DNA of 64,000 bases from NCBI GenBank assembly GCA_020633435.1, contig JACKDP010000005.1, positions 496,001 through 560,000 of the forward strand, read 5' to 3'. The position numbers and the translations under genes were made by a program. Shown here in pieces: positions 15,251 to 25,545 of this stretch; positions within the stretch are counted from its first letter, which is position 1; each line of letters begins with the position of its first letter. The stretch is from Myxococcales bacterium. Its GTDB lineage: Bacteria; Myxococcota_A; Bradymonadia; UBA7976; UBA1532. The notes below the pieces were generated by a model. That model had not been told where the DNA came from, made no database searches, and was given only the letters and a program-made list of their open reading frames with translations.

Positions 15251-16368
15251 CGGGCGAGCCTCTCCACGGCCGCGCGAAACCGGCGGGCGGCTTCGTCGAT
15301 CTCGGCCTCGGTCGTGAACCGCCCCGGCGTCAGGCGGATGAAGGCGCCATCGCCGGCGCGGAAGCCGGCGGCGGCGAGGACGCGGCTGAACCGGCCGGTG
15401 CTGCAGGCGCTTCCGGCGGAGGCGCAGACGCCCAGCTCGGCCAGGGCGTTGAGCAGCGGCTCGCTGGCGAGGCCGGGCACCCGGACGTGCAGGTTGCTGC
15501 CCAGGCGCGTGGGGCCCAGCGGGGGGCCGTTCAGGGCGAGGCCGGGCACCTGGGCCACCAGCGCGTCGAACAGGCGGTCGCGCAGGGCGGTGACGCGCGG
15601 CATGTCGGGCAGGTGGCGCTCGGCGGCCGCGGCGAAGGCCCAGGCCAGCGGGGCCGACGGGGTGCCGCCGCGGCGGCCGCCCTCCTGGCCACCCCCCTTG
15701 AACGTCGCCTGGAAGGGCTTGCCCGACCACAGCGCGCCGATGCCCTTGGGACCGTGCAGCTTGTGGGCGGCCACGGCCACGTGATCGGCCCCCAACCCCG
15801 CGACCGAGAAGGGGATCTTGCCGAAGGCCTGCACCGCGTCCACCACGAGGCGGGCCCGCGGGGCGTCGGCCCGGACGCGGGCGGCGAGGGCGGGGAGGTC
15901 GTTCAGGGTGCCCAGCTCGTTGTTCGCCAGCATGATCGCGACGAGGCGCGTCTCGCGGTGCAGGCGGCCCTCCAGGGCGGCGGGCTGGACGAAGCCGGCG
16001 GCGTCGACGGGGATCTCGTCGATGGTGAAGCCGCGGTGCTGGGCCAGCCAGCGGGCGGCCTCCCAGACGGCGGAGTGCTCGACGGCCGACACGGCCACGC
16101 GGCTGCCCGGGGCGGTGGCGCCGCCCAGCAGGGCGAGGCCCAGGGACTCGGTGCCGCCGGACGTGAAGACGACCTCATCGGGGCGGCTCGCGCCCAGGCT
16201 GCGGGCGAGGGAGGCCCGGGCCGCCTCGAGGGCGTGGGCCGCGGCCCGGCCGGGCGGGTGCGTGGAGCCCGGGTTGCCGAAGAGGGTGACCTGGCGCTCG
16301 GCGAGGCCCGCGGCTACTTCGGGATCCAGCGGAGTGGTGGCCCCGTGGTCCAGGTAGATCAGGTTCAT
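15247..16368 (-). CDS. Cysteine desulfurase (NifS/IscS family)
   Basis: A 373-residue PLP enzyme that converts cysteine to alanine and passes a persulfide to acceptors, here probably ThiI. Starts MNLIYLDHGATTPLDPEV. The PLP lysine lies in VAVAAHKLHGPKGIGALW, and the catalytic Cys is in ASAGSACSTGRFSRVL. The short insert around that Cys fits the IscS-like class I group. It is translationally coupled to thiI by an ATGA overlap. Only 6 bp separate its start from the end of the M48 protease gene, so all four genes 13254-17238 may form one operon. Confidence 0.93.
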   Translation of the reverse strand: MNLIYLDHGATTPLDPEVAAGLAERQVTLFGNPGSTHPPGRAAAHALEAARASLARSLGASRPDEVVFTSGGTESLGLALLGGATAPGSRVAVSAVEHSAVWEAARWLAQHRGFTIDEIPVDAAGFVQPAALEGRLHRETRLVAIMLANNELGTLNDLPALAARVRADAPRARLVVDAVQAFGKIPFSVAGLGADHVAVAAHKLHGPKGIGALWSGKPFQATFKGGGQEGGRRGGTPSAPLAWAFAAAAERHLPDMPRVTALRDRLFDALVAQVPGLALNGPPLGPTRLGSNLHVRVPGLASEPLLNALAELGVCASAGSACSTGRFSRVLAAAGFRAGDGAFIRLTPGRFTTEAEIDEAARRFRAAVERLAR

Positions 16369-16374
16369 GGCCGC

Positions 16375-17238
16375 TCAGGTCTGGCCGGCCTTGGGGGCGA
16401 GCTTGAGCCGCTTGTCCCGGATGCGCTGCTTGACCTCGTCGAGCTGCAGCTTCGTCTTCTGGCAGGGCTGCGTCTTGACCTCGGCCTCCTGGTAGCGGTT
16501 GGGGTACCGCTTCTGGATCTCGGTCTTCACGGCGCGGATGCGGCTGTCGGTGGCCGGGTGCGACGACAGGATCTCGGGCATGCCGCCCCGCTCCAGCTTG
16601 AGCAGCTTCTGGAAGAACGCCGCGAGGCCGTAGGGGTTGTAGGCGGCCGCGGCGGCGATCTGGAGGCCCACGCCGTCGGCCTCGGCCTCGTCGTCGCGGC
16701 TGAACTTGGTGCTCTGCAGGATGTTGAGGATGGTCACGGCGGCCTGGCTCGACAGGGTGCCCTGGCCGAGGATGAGGTCGGCGATCTGCTGGGCCGCCAT
16801 GGCCTGCTCGATGGCCTTCACGCCGTGCTTCTGGGTGACGTGGGCGAGCTCGTGGCCCATGACGCCGGCGATCTCGGCGCAGCTCTCGGCCGACAGCAGC
16901 AGGCCGGTGGAGATGTAGGTGTAGCCGCCGGGCGCCGCGAAGGCGTTGACGAGCTTGTCGTCGGCGATGACCGAGACCTTGAAGCCCCCGATCTCACTGG
17001 GGTTTCTGAACTTCGCGGAGCCCGCCTGCAGGGGCGCGACGAAGTCGCGGGCGAAGGTGGCGACGGGGTCGTCCGCGTCGACGAGCTGGTACTGCTTGCG
17101 CAGCTCGCCGTCCACGCCGCGGCCGATCTCGACCTCGCGGGCGGGGGTGATCAGCGCGCCGCAGCCGGTGGCGAGGGCGGCGACGAGGCCCAGGGCCAGG
17201 GCCCGCAGGGCAGGGAGCGAGGAGAAGGCGAGGGGCAT
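16375..17238 (-). CDS. M48-family metalloprotease, lipoprotein
   Basis: A 287-residue periplasmic zinc protease of the BepA/LoiP-like M48 group. Signal peptide with lipobox ATGC (Cys at about 26), zinc motif HELAH in VMGHELAHVTQKHG and third ligand Glu in DDEAEADGVGLQ. SSHPATDSRIRAVK is the usual C-terminal family segment. Such proteases degrade misfolded outer-membrane proteins and help lipopolysaccharide-transport assembly. The lysine-rich tail lacks TPR repeats. First gene of the leftward run into the cysteine desulfurase. Confidence 0.93.
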   Translation of the reverse strand: MPLAFSSLPALRALALGLVAALATGCGALITPAREVEIGRGVDGELRKQYQLVDADDPVATFARDFVAPLQAGSAKFRNPSEIGGFKVSVIADDKLVNAFAAPGGYTYISTGLLLSAESCAEIAGVMGHELAHVTQKHGVKAIEQAMAAQQIADLILGQGTLSSQAAVTILNILQSTKFSRDDEAEADGVGLQIAAAAAYNPYGLAAFFQKLLKLERGGMPEILSSHPATDSRIRAVKTEIQKRYPNRYQEAEVKTQPCQKTKLQLDEVKQRIRDKRLKLAPKAGQT

Positions 17239-17376
17239 CGTTCGACCTCCACGAGGGCGCCTTGGGGCGTGGGGCCCGTGTAGCAGACCGGCCGGGTCCC
17301 TGCCAACCGCGAGGGTGGAACCCGGCGGCGGCTCGGGGCATCCTTGGCCCGCAACGAGCCAGCCCCAGGAGTCCTC

Positions 17377-18402
17377 GTGGAGTACCGCACCCTCGGCCGC
17401 ACCGGCACCTCCGTCTCGACGCTCTGCCTCGGCGCGATGACGTTCGGCGAGCCGGACGAGAAGTCGTTCATGCACGGCGTCGCCGCCAGCGAAGAGACCG
17501 CCTTCGCCATGATGGACCGCGCCCTGGAGGCGGGGATCAACTTCATCGACACCGCCGACGTCTACGGCAACGACGGCCTCAGCGAGCGGGTCATCGGCCG
17601 CTGGTTCCAGCGCAGCGGCAAGCGCCGCGACGTCGTGCTGGCCACCAAGTGCCGGTTTCGGATGTTCGACGGGCCCCTGGGCACCGGGGCGAGCCGGCGG
17701 CGCATCATGGAGGCCGTCGAGGCCAGCCTGCGGCGGCTCGACACCGACTGCATCGACCTCTACCAGATCCACATGCAGGACGTACGGACGCCCGAGGCCG
17801 AGGTGCTGCGCGCCCTCGACGACCTCGTGACCCAGGGCAAGATCCTCTACTACGGCTGCTCGAACTACGCCGCCTATCGGCTGGTGCAGAGCGACGCGCT
17901 GGCGGAGCGGCACGGCTACCAGGGCTTCGCGGCCCTGCAGGCCCAGTACAGCCTGGCTGAGCGGTCGCTGGAGCGCGAGCACATCCCCTACATGAAGCAG
18001 ACCGGCATGGGCCTGCTGCCCTGGTCGCCGCTGGCGGGCGGGCTGCTCTCGGGCAAGTACCGCAAGGGCGAGCCGCCCCCGCCCGGCACCCGCATGGAGG
18101 CCTGGAAGGGGCGCCTGGAGGGCTTCGACAGCCCGCGCAACTGGGCCATCGTCGACGCGCTGCGGGCGGTGGCGGCCGAGGTGGAGGCCTCGCCGGCGGC
18201 CGTGGCCCTGGCCTGGCTGCTGACGCGGCCCACCGTCGACTCGGTGATCATCGGGGTGCGCGACCTGGCGCAGCTCGAGGCCAACCTGGCGGCCGCGGCC
18301 CTGAAGCTGCCCGCCGACGCGCTCGCCCGCCTCGACAAGGCCAGCGCCTTCGAGCCCGGCTACCCCTACGACTTCATGGGCCGCATCGACGGGGCCTGGT
18401 AG
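17377..18402 (+). CDS. Aldo/keto reductase
   Basis: A 341-residue NAD(P)H-dependent oxidoreductase with TIM-barrel fold. The catalytic tetrad is visible: Asp and Tyr in FIDTADVYGNDGLSE, Lys in VLATKCRF and His in LYQIHMQD. The cofactor-binding end has SVIIGVRDLAQLEANL. GTG at 17377 is preferred because AGGAG lies about nine bases upstream and family members begin MEYRxLGxTG; the longer frame from a TTG at 17344 is less likely. The substrate cannot be told from sequence. The hemW gene follows after 4 bp. Confidence 0.92.
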   Translation: MEYRTLGRTGTSVSTLCLGAMTFGEPDEKSFMHGVAASEETAFAMMDRALEAGINFIDTADVYGNDGLSERVIGRWFQRSGKRRDVVLATKCRFRMFDGPLGTGASRRRIMEAVEASLRRLDTDCIDLYQIHMQDVRTPEAEVLRALDDLVTQGKILYYGCSNYAAYRLVQSDALAERHGYQGFAALQAQYSLAERSLEREHIPYMKQTGMGLLPWSPLAGGLLSGKYRKGEPPPPGTRMEAWKGRLEGFDSPRNWAIVDALRAVAAEVEASPAAVALAWLLTRPTVDSVIIGVRDLAQLEANLAAAALKLPADALARLDKASAFEPGYPYDFMGRIDGAW

Positions 18403-18406
18403 CCGC

Positions 18407-19552
18407 GTGGGGCCCGACGGGCGCCTCGGCGTCTACGTCCACTTCCCGTACTGCACGCGGCGCTGCCCGTACTGCGACTTCACGGTCACCGTGCGGCCCG
18501 TGGAGCACGAGCGGTACCGGGACGGGGTGCTGGCCGAGCTGGCGGCGCGGGCCCCGGCCTTCGCCGGGCGCGACCCGGCGCTGAGCGTGTACTTCGGCGG
18601 GGGGACGCCGGGCCTCTGGTCGCCGGCGGCTGTCGGGGCCGTCGTCGACGGGGTGGCGCGGACGCTCGGGCTGGCGGCGGACGCCGAGATCACCGTGGAG
18701 TGCAACCCCGAGGACGTGACGCTGCCCCAGATGGCGGGCCTGCGGGCGGCGGGGGTGAACCGCATCAGCCTCGGCACCCAGTCCTTCGATGACGGCCTCC
18801 TGGCGTTCCTGGGGCGGCAGCACGACGCCGCCACCAACCGGCGCGCGGTGGCGGCCGTCCAGGCGGCGGGCTTCACCCGGCTGAGCCTCGATCTCATGTA
18901 CGGCGCGCGCGACCAGCCCATCGCGGCGGCCGTCGCCGACGTCCGCGCCGCGGCGGCGCTGGGGCCGACCCACCTGTCGGCCTACCAGCTCACGGTGGAG
19001 TCGGGCACGCCCTTCGGGGCGCGGGAGCGCCGGGGCGAGGAGCTGCTGGGCCCCGAGGAGCGGCTGGCCGACGCCTTCGAGGCGGTGCGCGCGGCCGCCC
19101 GGGAGGAAGGCATCTTCCCCTATGAGATCAGCAACTTCGCGCGCCCGGGGGAGGAGGCCGTCCACAACAGCCTGTACTGGACGCACGCCGAGTACCTGGC
19201 CCTCGGGGCCGGCGCCCATGGGTTCCGCAAGGTCCCAGGCGGCGGCGGCGTGCGCTGGGAGAACGCCCGGGCGCTGGGGGCCTGGTTCGCGGGCGTCTTC
19301 GCCGGGGCGCCGGCGGAGAGCCAGTCGGAGGCGCTGGACGCCGCGACGCTGGCCGAGGATCGCGTGATGACCGGGCTGCGCCTGGATCGGGGCCTGGCGG
19401 TGGACGCGGACCTCGCCGCGCGGTTCGGGGCGGCCGCGGATCGCCTCGCCGCGCAGGGGCTGCTGGCGGTCTCGCCCGGCCTGTGGCGGGTGACCGACCG
19501 GGGCCGCCTGCTCCTCAACCGGGTCGTCGTTTCACTCCTGGAAGATTCCTGA
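18407..19552 (+). CDS. hemW: HemW-like radical SAM protein
   Basis: A 381-residue radical SAM enzyme of the HemW (formerly HemN-like) family, a haem chaperone that passes haem to respiratory proteins. The iron-sulfur motif CTRRCPYC (CxxxCxxC) is in VYVHFPYCTRRCPYCDF, followed by YFGGGTPGLW, ITVECNPEDVT and RISLGTQSFDD, all diagnostic. It has the C-terminal winged-helix region (GLLAVSPGLWRVTDRGRLLL). It lacks the extra residues of true coproporphyrinogen dehydrogenase HemN. GTG start four bases after the aldo/keto reductase stop, so co-transcribed. Confidence 0.92.
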   Translation: MGPDGRLGVYVHFPYCTRRCPYCDFTVTVRPVEHERYRDGVLAELAARAPAFAGRDPALSVYFGGGTPGLWSPAAVGAVVDGVARTLGLAADAEITVECNPEDVTLPQMAGLRAAGVNRISLGTQSFDDGLLAFLGRQHDAATNRRAVAAVQAAGFTRLSLDLMYGARDQPIAAAVADVRAAAALGPTHLSAYQLTVESGTPFGARERRGEELLGPEERLADAFEAVRAAAREEGIFPYEISNFARPGEEAVHNSLYWTHAEYLALGAGAHGFRKVPGGGGVRWENARALGAWFAGVFAGAPAESQSEALDAATLAEDRVMTGLRLDRGLAVDADLAARFGAAADRLAAQGLLAVSPGLWRVTDRGRLLLNRVVVSLLEDS

Positions 19553-19587
19553 CGAAAATACTGGAAAAGCTCAAGCATTCTCCTGCG

Positions 19588-19617
19588 TTGACACTCCAAT
19601 CGGGCCACCGATAGACT
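19588..19617 (+). promoter_or_regulatory. Sigma-70-type promoter for hrcA operon
   Basis: Perfect -35 TTGACA (19588-19593), 18-bp spacer and -10 TAGACT (19612-19617). The expected start of transcription is at or next to the hrcA ATG (19625), implying a leaderless or nearly leaderless mRNA. No CIRCE inverted repeat (TTAGCACTC-type) is present. Confidence 0.55.
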
Positions 19618-19624
19618 CCTGCTC

Positions 19625-20680
19625 ATGGGACGCCCCGGGGTCGCTGTGCCGGCCGACGAACACCAGCCGACGCTGACGCCACGCCAGGCCGATGTGCTGC
19701 GGTGCGTCGTGCGCGCGTACGTGCGCGACGGCGGCCCGGTGAGCTCCGCGATGGTGGCGGCCGAGCTGCGCTGCGGGTCGAGCTCCGCCACGGTGCGCGT
19801 CGAGCTCGGCCACCTGACGCGGCTGGGCCTGCTGGATCAGCCCCATGTGTCGGCGGGCCGCCTGCCCTCGGCGGCGGGCCTGCGCCTCTTCGTCGACCAG
19901 CTCATGCACCCGCGGCGGCCCACGCAGCAGGCCCGCTCGGCCATCGAGGCGGCGCTGGACGGGGCCGAGCCGGCGGAGCGCCTGCGGGCCGCCTCCCGGC
20001 ACCTGGCGAGCACCTGCACCCTCACCACCATCGGTCGGCGCCCCCGCCTCGACGACGCCATCGTCGAGCGGCTGGAGGTGATGGAGCTGTCGGCCGATCG
20101 GGCGCTGGCCATCCTCGTCCTGGGGGATGGCACCGTGCGGCACCGGATGGTGCCCCACCCGGGCTCGCGGGCCCTTGTGCTGCGCGCCCGCGCGCTCTTC
20201 GCCGAGCGCTTCTCGGGGTGGACGCTGCGGCGGATTCGCGACGCCCTGCGCGCCGAGCTGGCCGGCGATGGGCGCGGCCCGGACGCCCCGCTGCTGGCCC
20301 TGGCGGCCCGGGCGCTGCCGACGGGGGAGTCGGCGGACGACGCGGTGATTGTCGAGGGACGCACACATCTGCTACATCGCGCCGACGACCGCGACGTGTC
20401 CGGCCTGATGCGGACGCTGGAAGAGAAGCGGGTCCTGCTCGACGTGCTCGACGGGCTGGCGGCGGTGGCCGGCGCCCGGGTCGTGCTCGGCGACGAGCTG
20501 CCCGTCGCGGCGCTGCATGGCCTGGCGCTGGTGAGCGCGGGCTATGGGCTGCCGGGTCAGCCGGCGGGGGCCGTGGCCGTCATCGGCCCGGTGCGGATGG
20601 ACTATGCGCGGGTGGTGCCCTGGGTGGCGCTGACCGCGGAGGCGCTGAGCGGACATCGCTCCGCGCCCGCGGTGGCTTGA
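19625..20680 (+). CDS. hrcA: Heat-shock repressor HrcA
   Basis: A 351-residue protein in first position of a chaperone operon. N-terminal winged helix: LTPRQADVLRCVVRAYVRDG and PVSSAMVAAEL, then SSSATVRVELGHLTRLGLL and HVSAGRLPSAAGLRLFVD, which match HrcA DNA-binding and linker patterns. The C-terminal GAF-like regulatory part is GC-drifted but ends with the usual GAVAVIGPVRMDYARVVP. HrcA binds CIRCE operators to silence grpE/dnaK/groE. No CIRCE element is seen upstream here, so its operator here is unknown. No ribosome site precedes the ATG, in line with a leaderless message. Confidence 0.88.
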   Translation: MGRPGVAVPADEHQPTLTPRQADVLRCVVRAYVRDGGPVSSAMVAAELRCGSSSATVRVELGHLTRLGLLDQPHVSAGRLPSAAGLRLFVDQLMHPRRPTQQARSAIEAALDGAEPAERLRAASRHLASTCTLTTIGRRPRLDDAIVERLEVMELSADRALAILVLGDGTVRHRMVPHPGSRALVLRARALFAERFSGWTLRRIRDALRAELAGDGRGPDAPLLALAARALPTGESADDAVIVEGRTHLLHRADDRDVSGLMRTLEEKRVLLDVLDGLAAVAGARVVLGDELPVAALHGLALVSAGYGLPGQPAGAVAVIGPVRMDYARVVPWVALTAEALSGHRSAPAVA

Positions 20681-20710
20681 CGAGATTGTCTGGGGAGGAG
20701 CGGGGACAGG

Positions 20711-21391
20711 ATGGCTGAGAGCAAGCTCGACGAGACGGCGGAGGCCGAGGTGGCCGAGGAGACGCAGGCCGAGGCGTCTGCCGAGGACGGCGCGCCCGAC
20801 GAGGGCACGCCCGACGCGGGCGACGAGGCCGTCGAGGTCGAGGAGGCGGTCGAGGCCGAGGACGCCAGCCCCGACGTGAACGCCCAGCTCGCGGCCGCCC
20901 AGGCCGAGGCGGCCGACTGGCGCAACCGCGCCTACCGCGCCGCCGCCGACCTGGAGAACGCTCGCCGCCGCTTCACCCGCGAGCGGGACGATCTCCGCAA
21001 GTTCGGCGTCGAGGGCCTGCTGCGCGACCTCCTGCCCGTCGCGGACAACCTGGAGCGGGCGCTGGCCGCGGTCTCCAACCACGAGGAGCCCCTCGCCAAG
21101 GGGGTGCAGCTCGTGCTGCGGCAGTTCATCAACAAGGTCGAGCAGTACGGCGCGCGCCCGTTCGATCCCCTCGGCGAGGCGTTCGATCCGCTGCAGCACG
21201 AGGCGATGTCCGAGCTGGTGACGACGGCGTACGCGCCGGGTGAGGTGGCGCAGGTGTTCCAGCGGGGCTGGTACCTGCACGAGCGCCTGGTGCGCCCCGC
21301 GATGGTGCTCGTGGCCAAGGCGCCCGACGCGCCGGCCGCGGCTGAGGAAGCCAGCGCCGACGAGGCCGGCGACGAGGATGGCGAGGGCTAG
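20711..21391 (+). CDS. grpE: Nucleotide exchange factor GrpE
   Basis: A 226-residue protein. The first 65 residues are very acidic and probably disordered. A long helix (LAAAQAEAADWRNRAYRAAA) then leads into the core: ENARRRFTRERDDLRKFGVE, LLPVADNLERAL, FDPLQHEAMS and GEVAQVFQRGWYLHERLVRPAMV, all standard GrpE signatures. It releases ADP from DnaK. An acidic tail follows. GGGGAGGAG sits upstream of the ATG. Second gene of hrcA-grpE-dnaK-dnaJ. Confidence 0.95.
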   Translation: MAESKLDETAEAEVAEETQAEASAEDGAPDEGTPDAGDEAVEVEEAVEAEDASPDVNAQLAAAQAEAADWRNRAYRAAADLENARRRFTRERDDLRKFGVEGLLRDLLPVADNLERALAAVSNHEEPLAKGVQLVLRQFINKVEQYGARPFDPLGEAFDPLQHEAMSELVTTAYAPGEVAQVFQRGWYLHERLVRPAMVLVAKAPDAPAAAEEASADEAGDEDGEG

Positions 21392-21410
21392 TCCTCGGAG
21401 GTAGCACAAG

Positions 21411-23225
<1,815 letters not shown>

Positions 23226-23308
23226 GCGCCCCTGCCCGGGCGGCGGGATGAACCGGCCGGCCCCCACCGCGCATCTCCCCGTCGCCGCTCCCGCCCTTCG
23301 GAGAACCC

Positions 23309-24415
23309 GTGTCCAACCCGGCCGACTACTACGAGGTCCTCGGCGTCGCCCGTGACGCCGACGCCGCGACGCTCAAGAAGGCGTTTCGCCAGCTCGCCAT
23401 CCAGTACCACCCCGACCGCAACAGCGCGCCCGACGCCGAGGACCGGTTCAAGGCCATCAACGAGGCCTACGCGGTGCTCTCCGATCCCGAGAAGCGCGCG
23501 CGCTACGACCGGTTCGGCCACGAGGGCCTGTCGGGCCGGGCGGGGCCCCGGGAGGCCGACCTGCGCGATGTGTTCGGGGGGGACCTCTTCGAGCAGCTCT
23601 TCGGCGGCTTCGCGCGGCGGGCGACGCGGCCGGGAGCGCGGCATGGCGACGACGTGCGCCTGCCGTTCCCGGTCACGCTGGAGGAGGTGGCGGCGGGGGG
23701 CGAGAAGTCGGTCACGTTCCGCCGCCAGGCCACCTGCGCCACCTGCGATGGCAGCGGCGCCCAGGCGGGCCACGCCCCGGTGACCTGCGACGCCTGTGGC
23801 GGCATGGGCCGCGTGCGCGTCCAGCACGGCTTCCTGCCCATGGTCACCGGCTGCCCGCGCTGCCGCGGCGAGGGGCGCATCGTGACCCACCCCTGCGGCA
23901 CCTGCCGCGGCAACGGCCTGGTCCAGGAGGAGGTCACGCTGAAGGTGCCCGTCCCGGCGGGCATCGGCGAGGGCCACACGCTGCGCCTGGACGGGGAGGG
24001 GGGCCAGGGCGTCCGAGGCGGGCAGCCCGGCGACCTCTACCTGATCATCCAGGAGGCCGAGCACCCCTTCTTCGAGCGGGACGGCGACCACCTCGTCTGC
24101 GAGGTGCCCATCAGCTTCCCGCAGGCGGCGCTGGGGTCGAACATCTCGGTGCCGACGCTGGACGGCAAGGCCCGGGTCAAGGTGCCGTCGGGCACCCAGT
24201 CCGGGCGCGTCCTGCGGCTGCGGGGCAAGGGCCTGCCCAACGTGGAGGGGCGGGGGCGCGGCGACCAGCTCGTCCGCCTGCAGATCGAGACGCCGGTGGA
24301 CCTGAGCCCGCGCCAGCGGGAGCTGCTGGAGGAGCTCGAGTCGCTGTCGGGGGACCACCCCGGCCAGCCTCGCCGCAAGAGCTTCCTCGACAAGCTCAAG
24401 GAGCTCTTCGACTGA
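23309..24415 (+). CDS. dnaJ: Chaperone DnaJ
   Basis: A 368-residue type I J-protein that delivers substrates to DnaK and stimulates its ATPase. J domain at residues 5-70 with the HPD motif in IQYHPDRNSAPDAE, a short linker, then four CxxCxGxG zinc repeats (CATCDGSG, CDACGGMG, CPRCRGEG, CGTCRGNG), and C-terminal beta domains (FPQAALGSNISVPTLDGK). The G/F linker is brief and poor in Gly-Phe. GTG start at 23309, with CGGAGAA seven bases upstream. Ends 6 bp from the convergent moxR gene. Confidence 0.96.
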   Translation: MSNPADYYEVLGVARDADAATLKKAFRQLAIQYHPDRNSAPDAEDRFKAINEAYAVLSDPEKRARYDRFGHEGLSGRAGPREADLRDVFGGDLFEQLFGGFARRATRPGARHGDDVRLPFPVTLEEVAAGGEKSVTFRRQATCATCDGSGAQAGHAPVTCDACGGMGRVRVQHGFLPMVTGCPRCRGEGRIVTHPCGTCRGNGLVQEEVTLKVPVPAGIGEGHTLRLDGEGGQGVRGGQPGDLYLIIQEAEHPFFERDGDHLVCEVPISFPQAALGSNISVPTLDGKARVKVPSGTQSGRVLRLRGKGLPNVEGRGRGDQLVRLQIETPVDLSPRQRELLEELESLSGDHPGQPRRKSFLDKLKELFD

Positions 24416-24421
24416 CGCCGC

Positions 24422-25366
<945 letters not shown>

Positions 25367-25545
25367 GGGCTCTCCGGCGCTCGGGAGACCGAGGTTTACC
25401 CTCGCGCCCGGCGCGCCGCAAGCGCGGTGAATGCACCCCCGCGCCCCCCGCCTGGGCGGTCCGATTGATGCGGGACTTGCAAGCGAGCGGCTGAGCGGTC
25501 AACCTGCCGGGCGCTCAGGAAGGCCGGGAGGCCAGGGAGGACGAT

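Noticed and set aside
19553..19624. CIRCE operator before hrcA
   Set aside because: No inverted repeat resembling TTAGCACTC/GAGTGCTAA is present.
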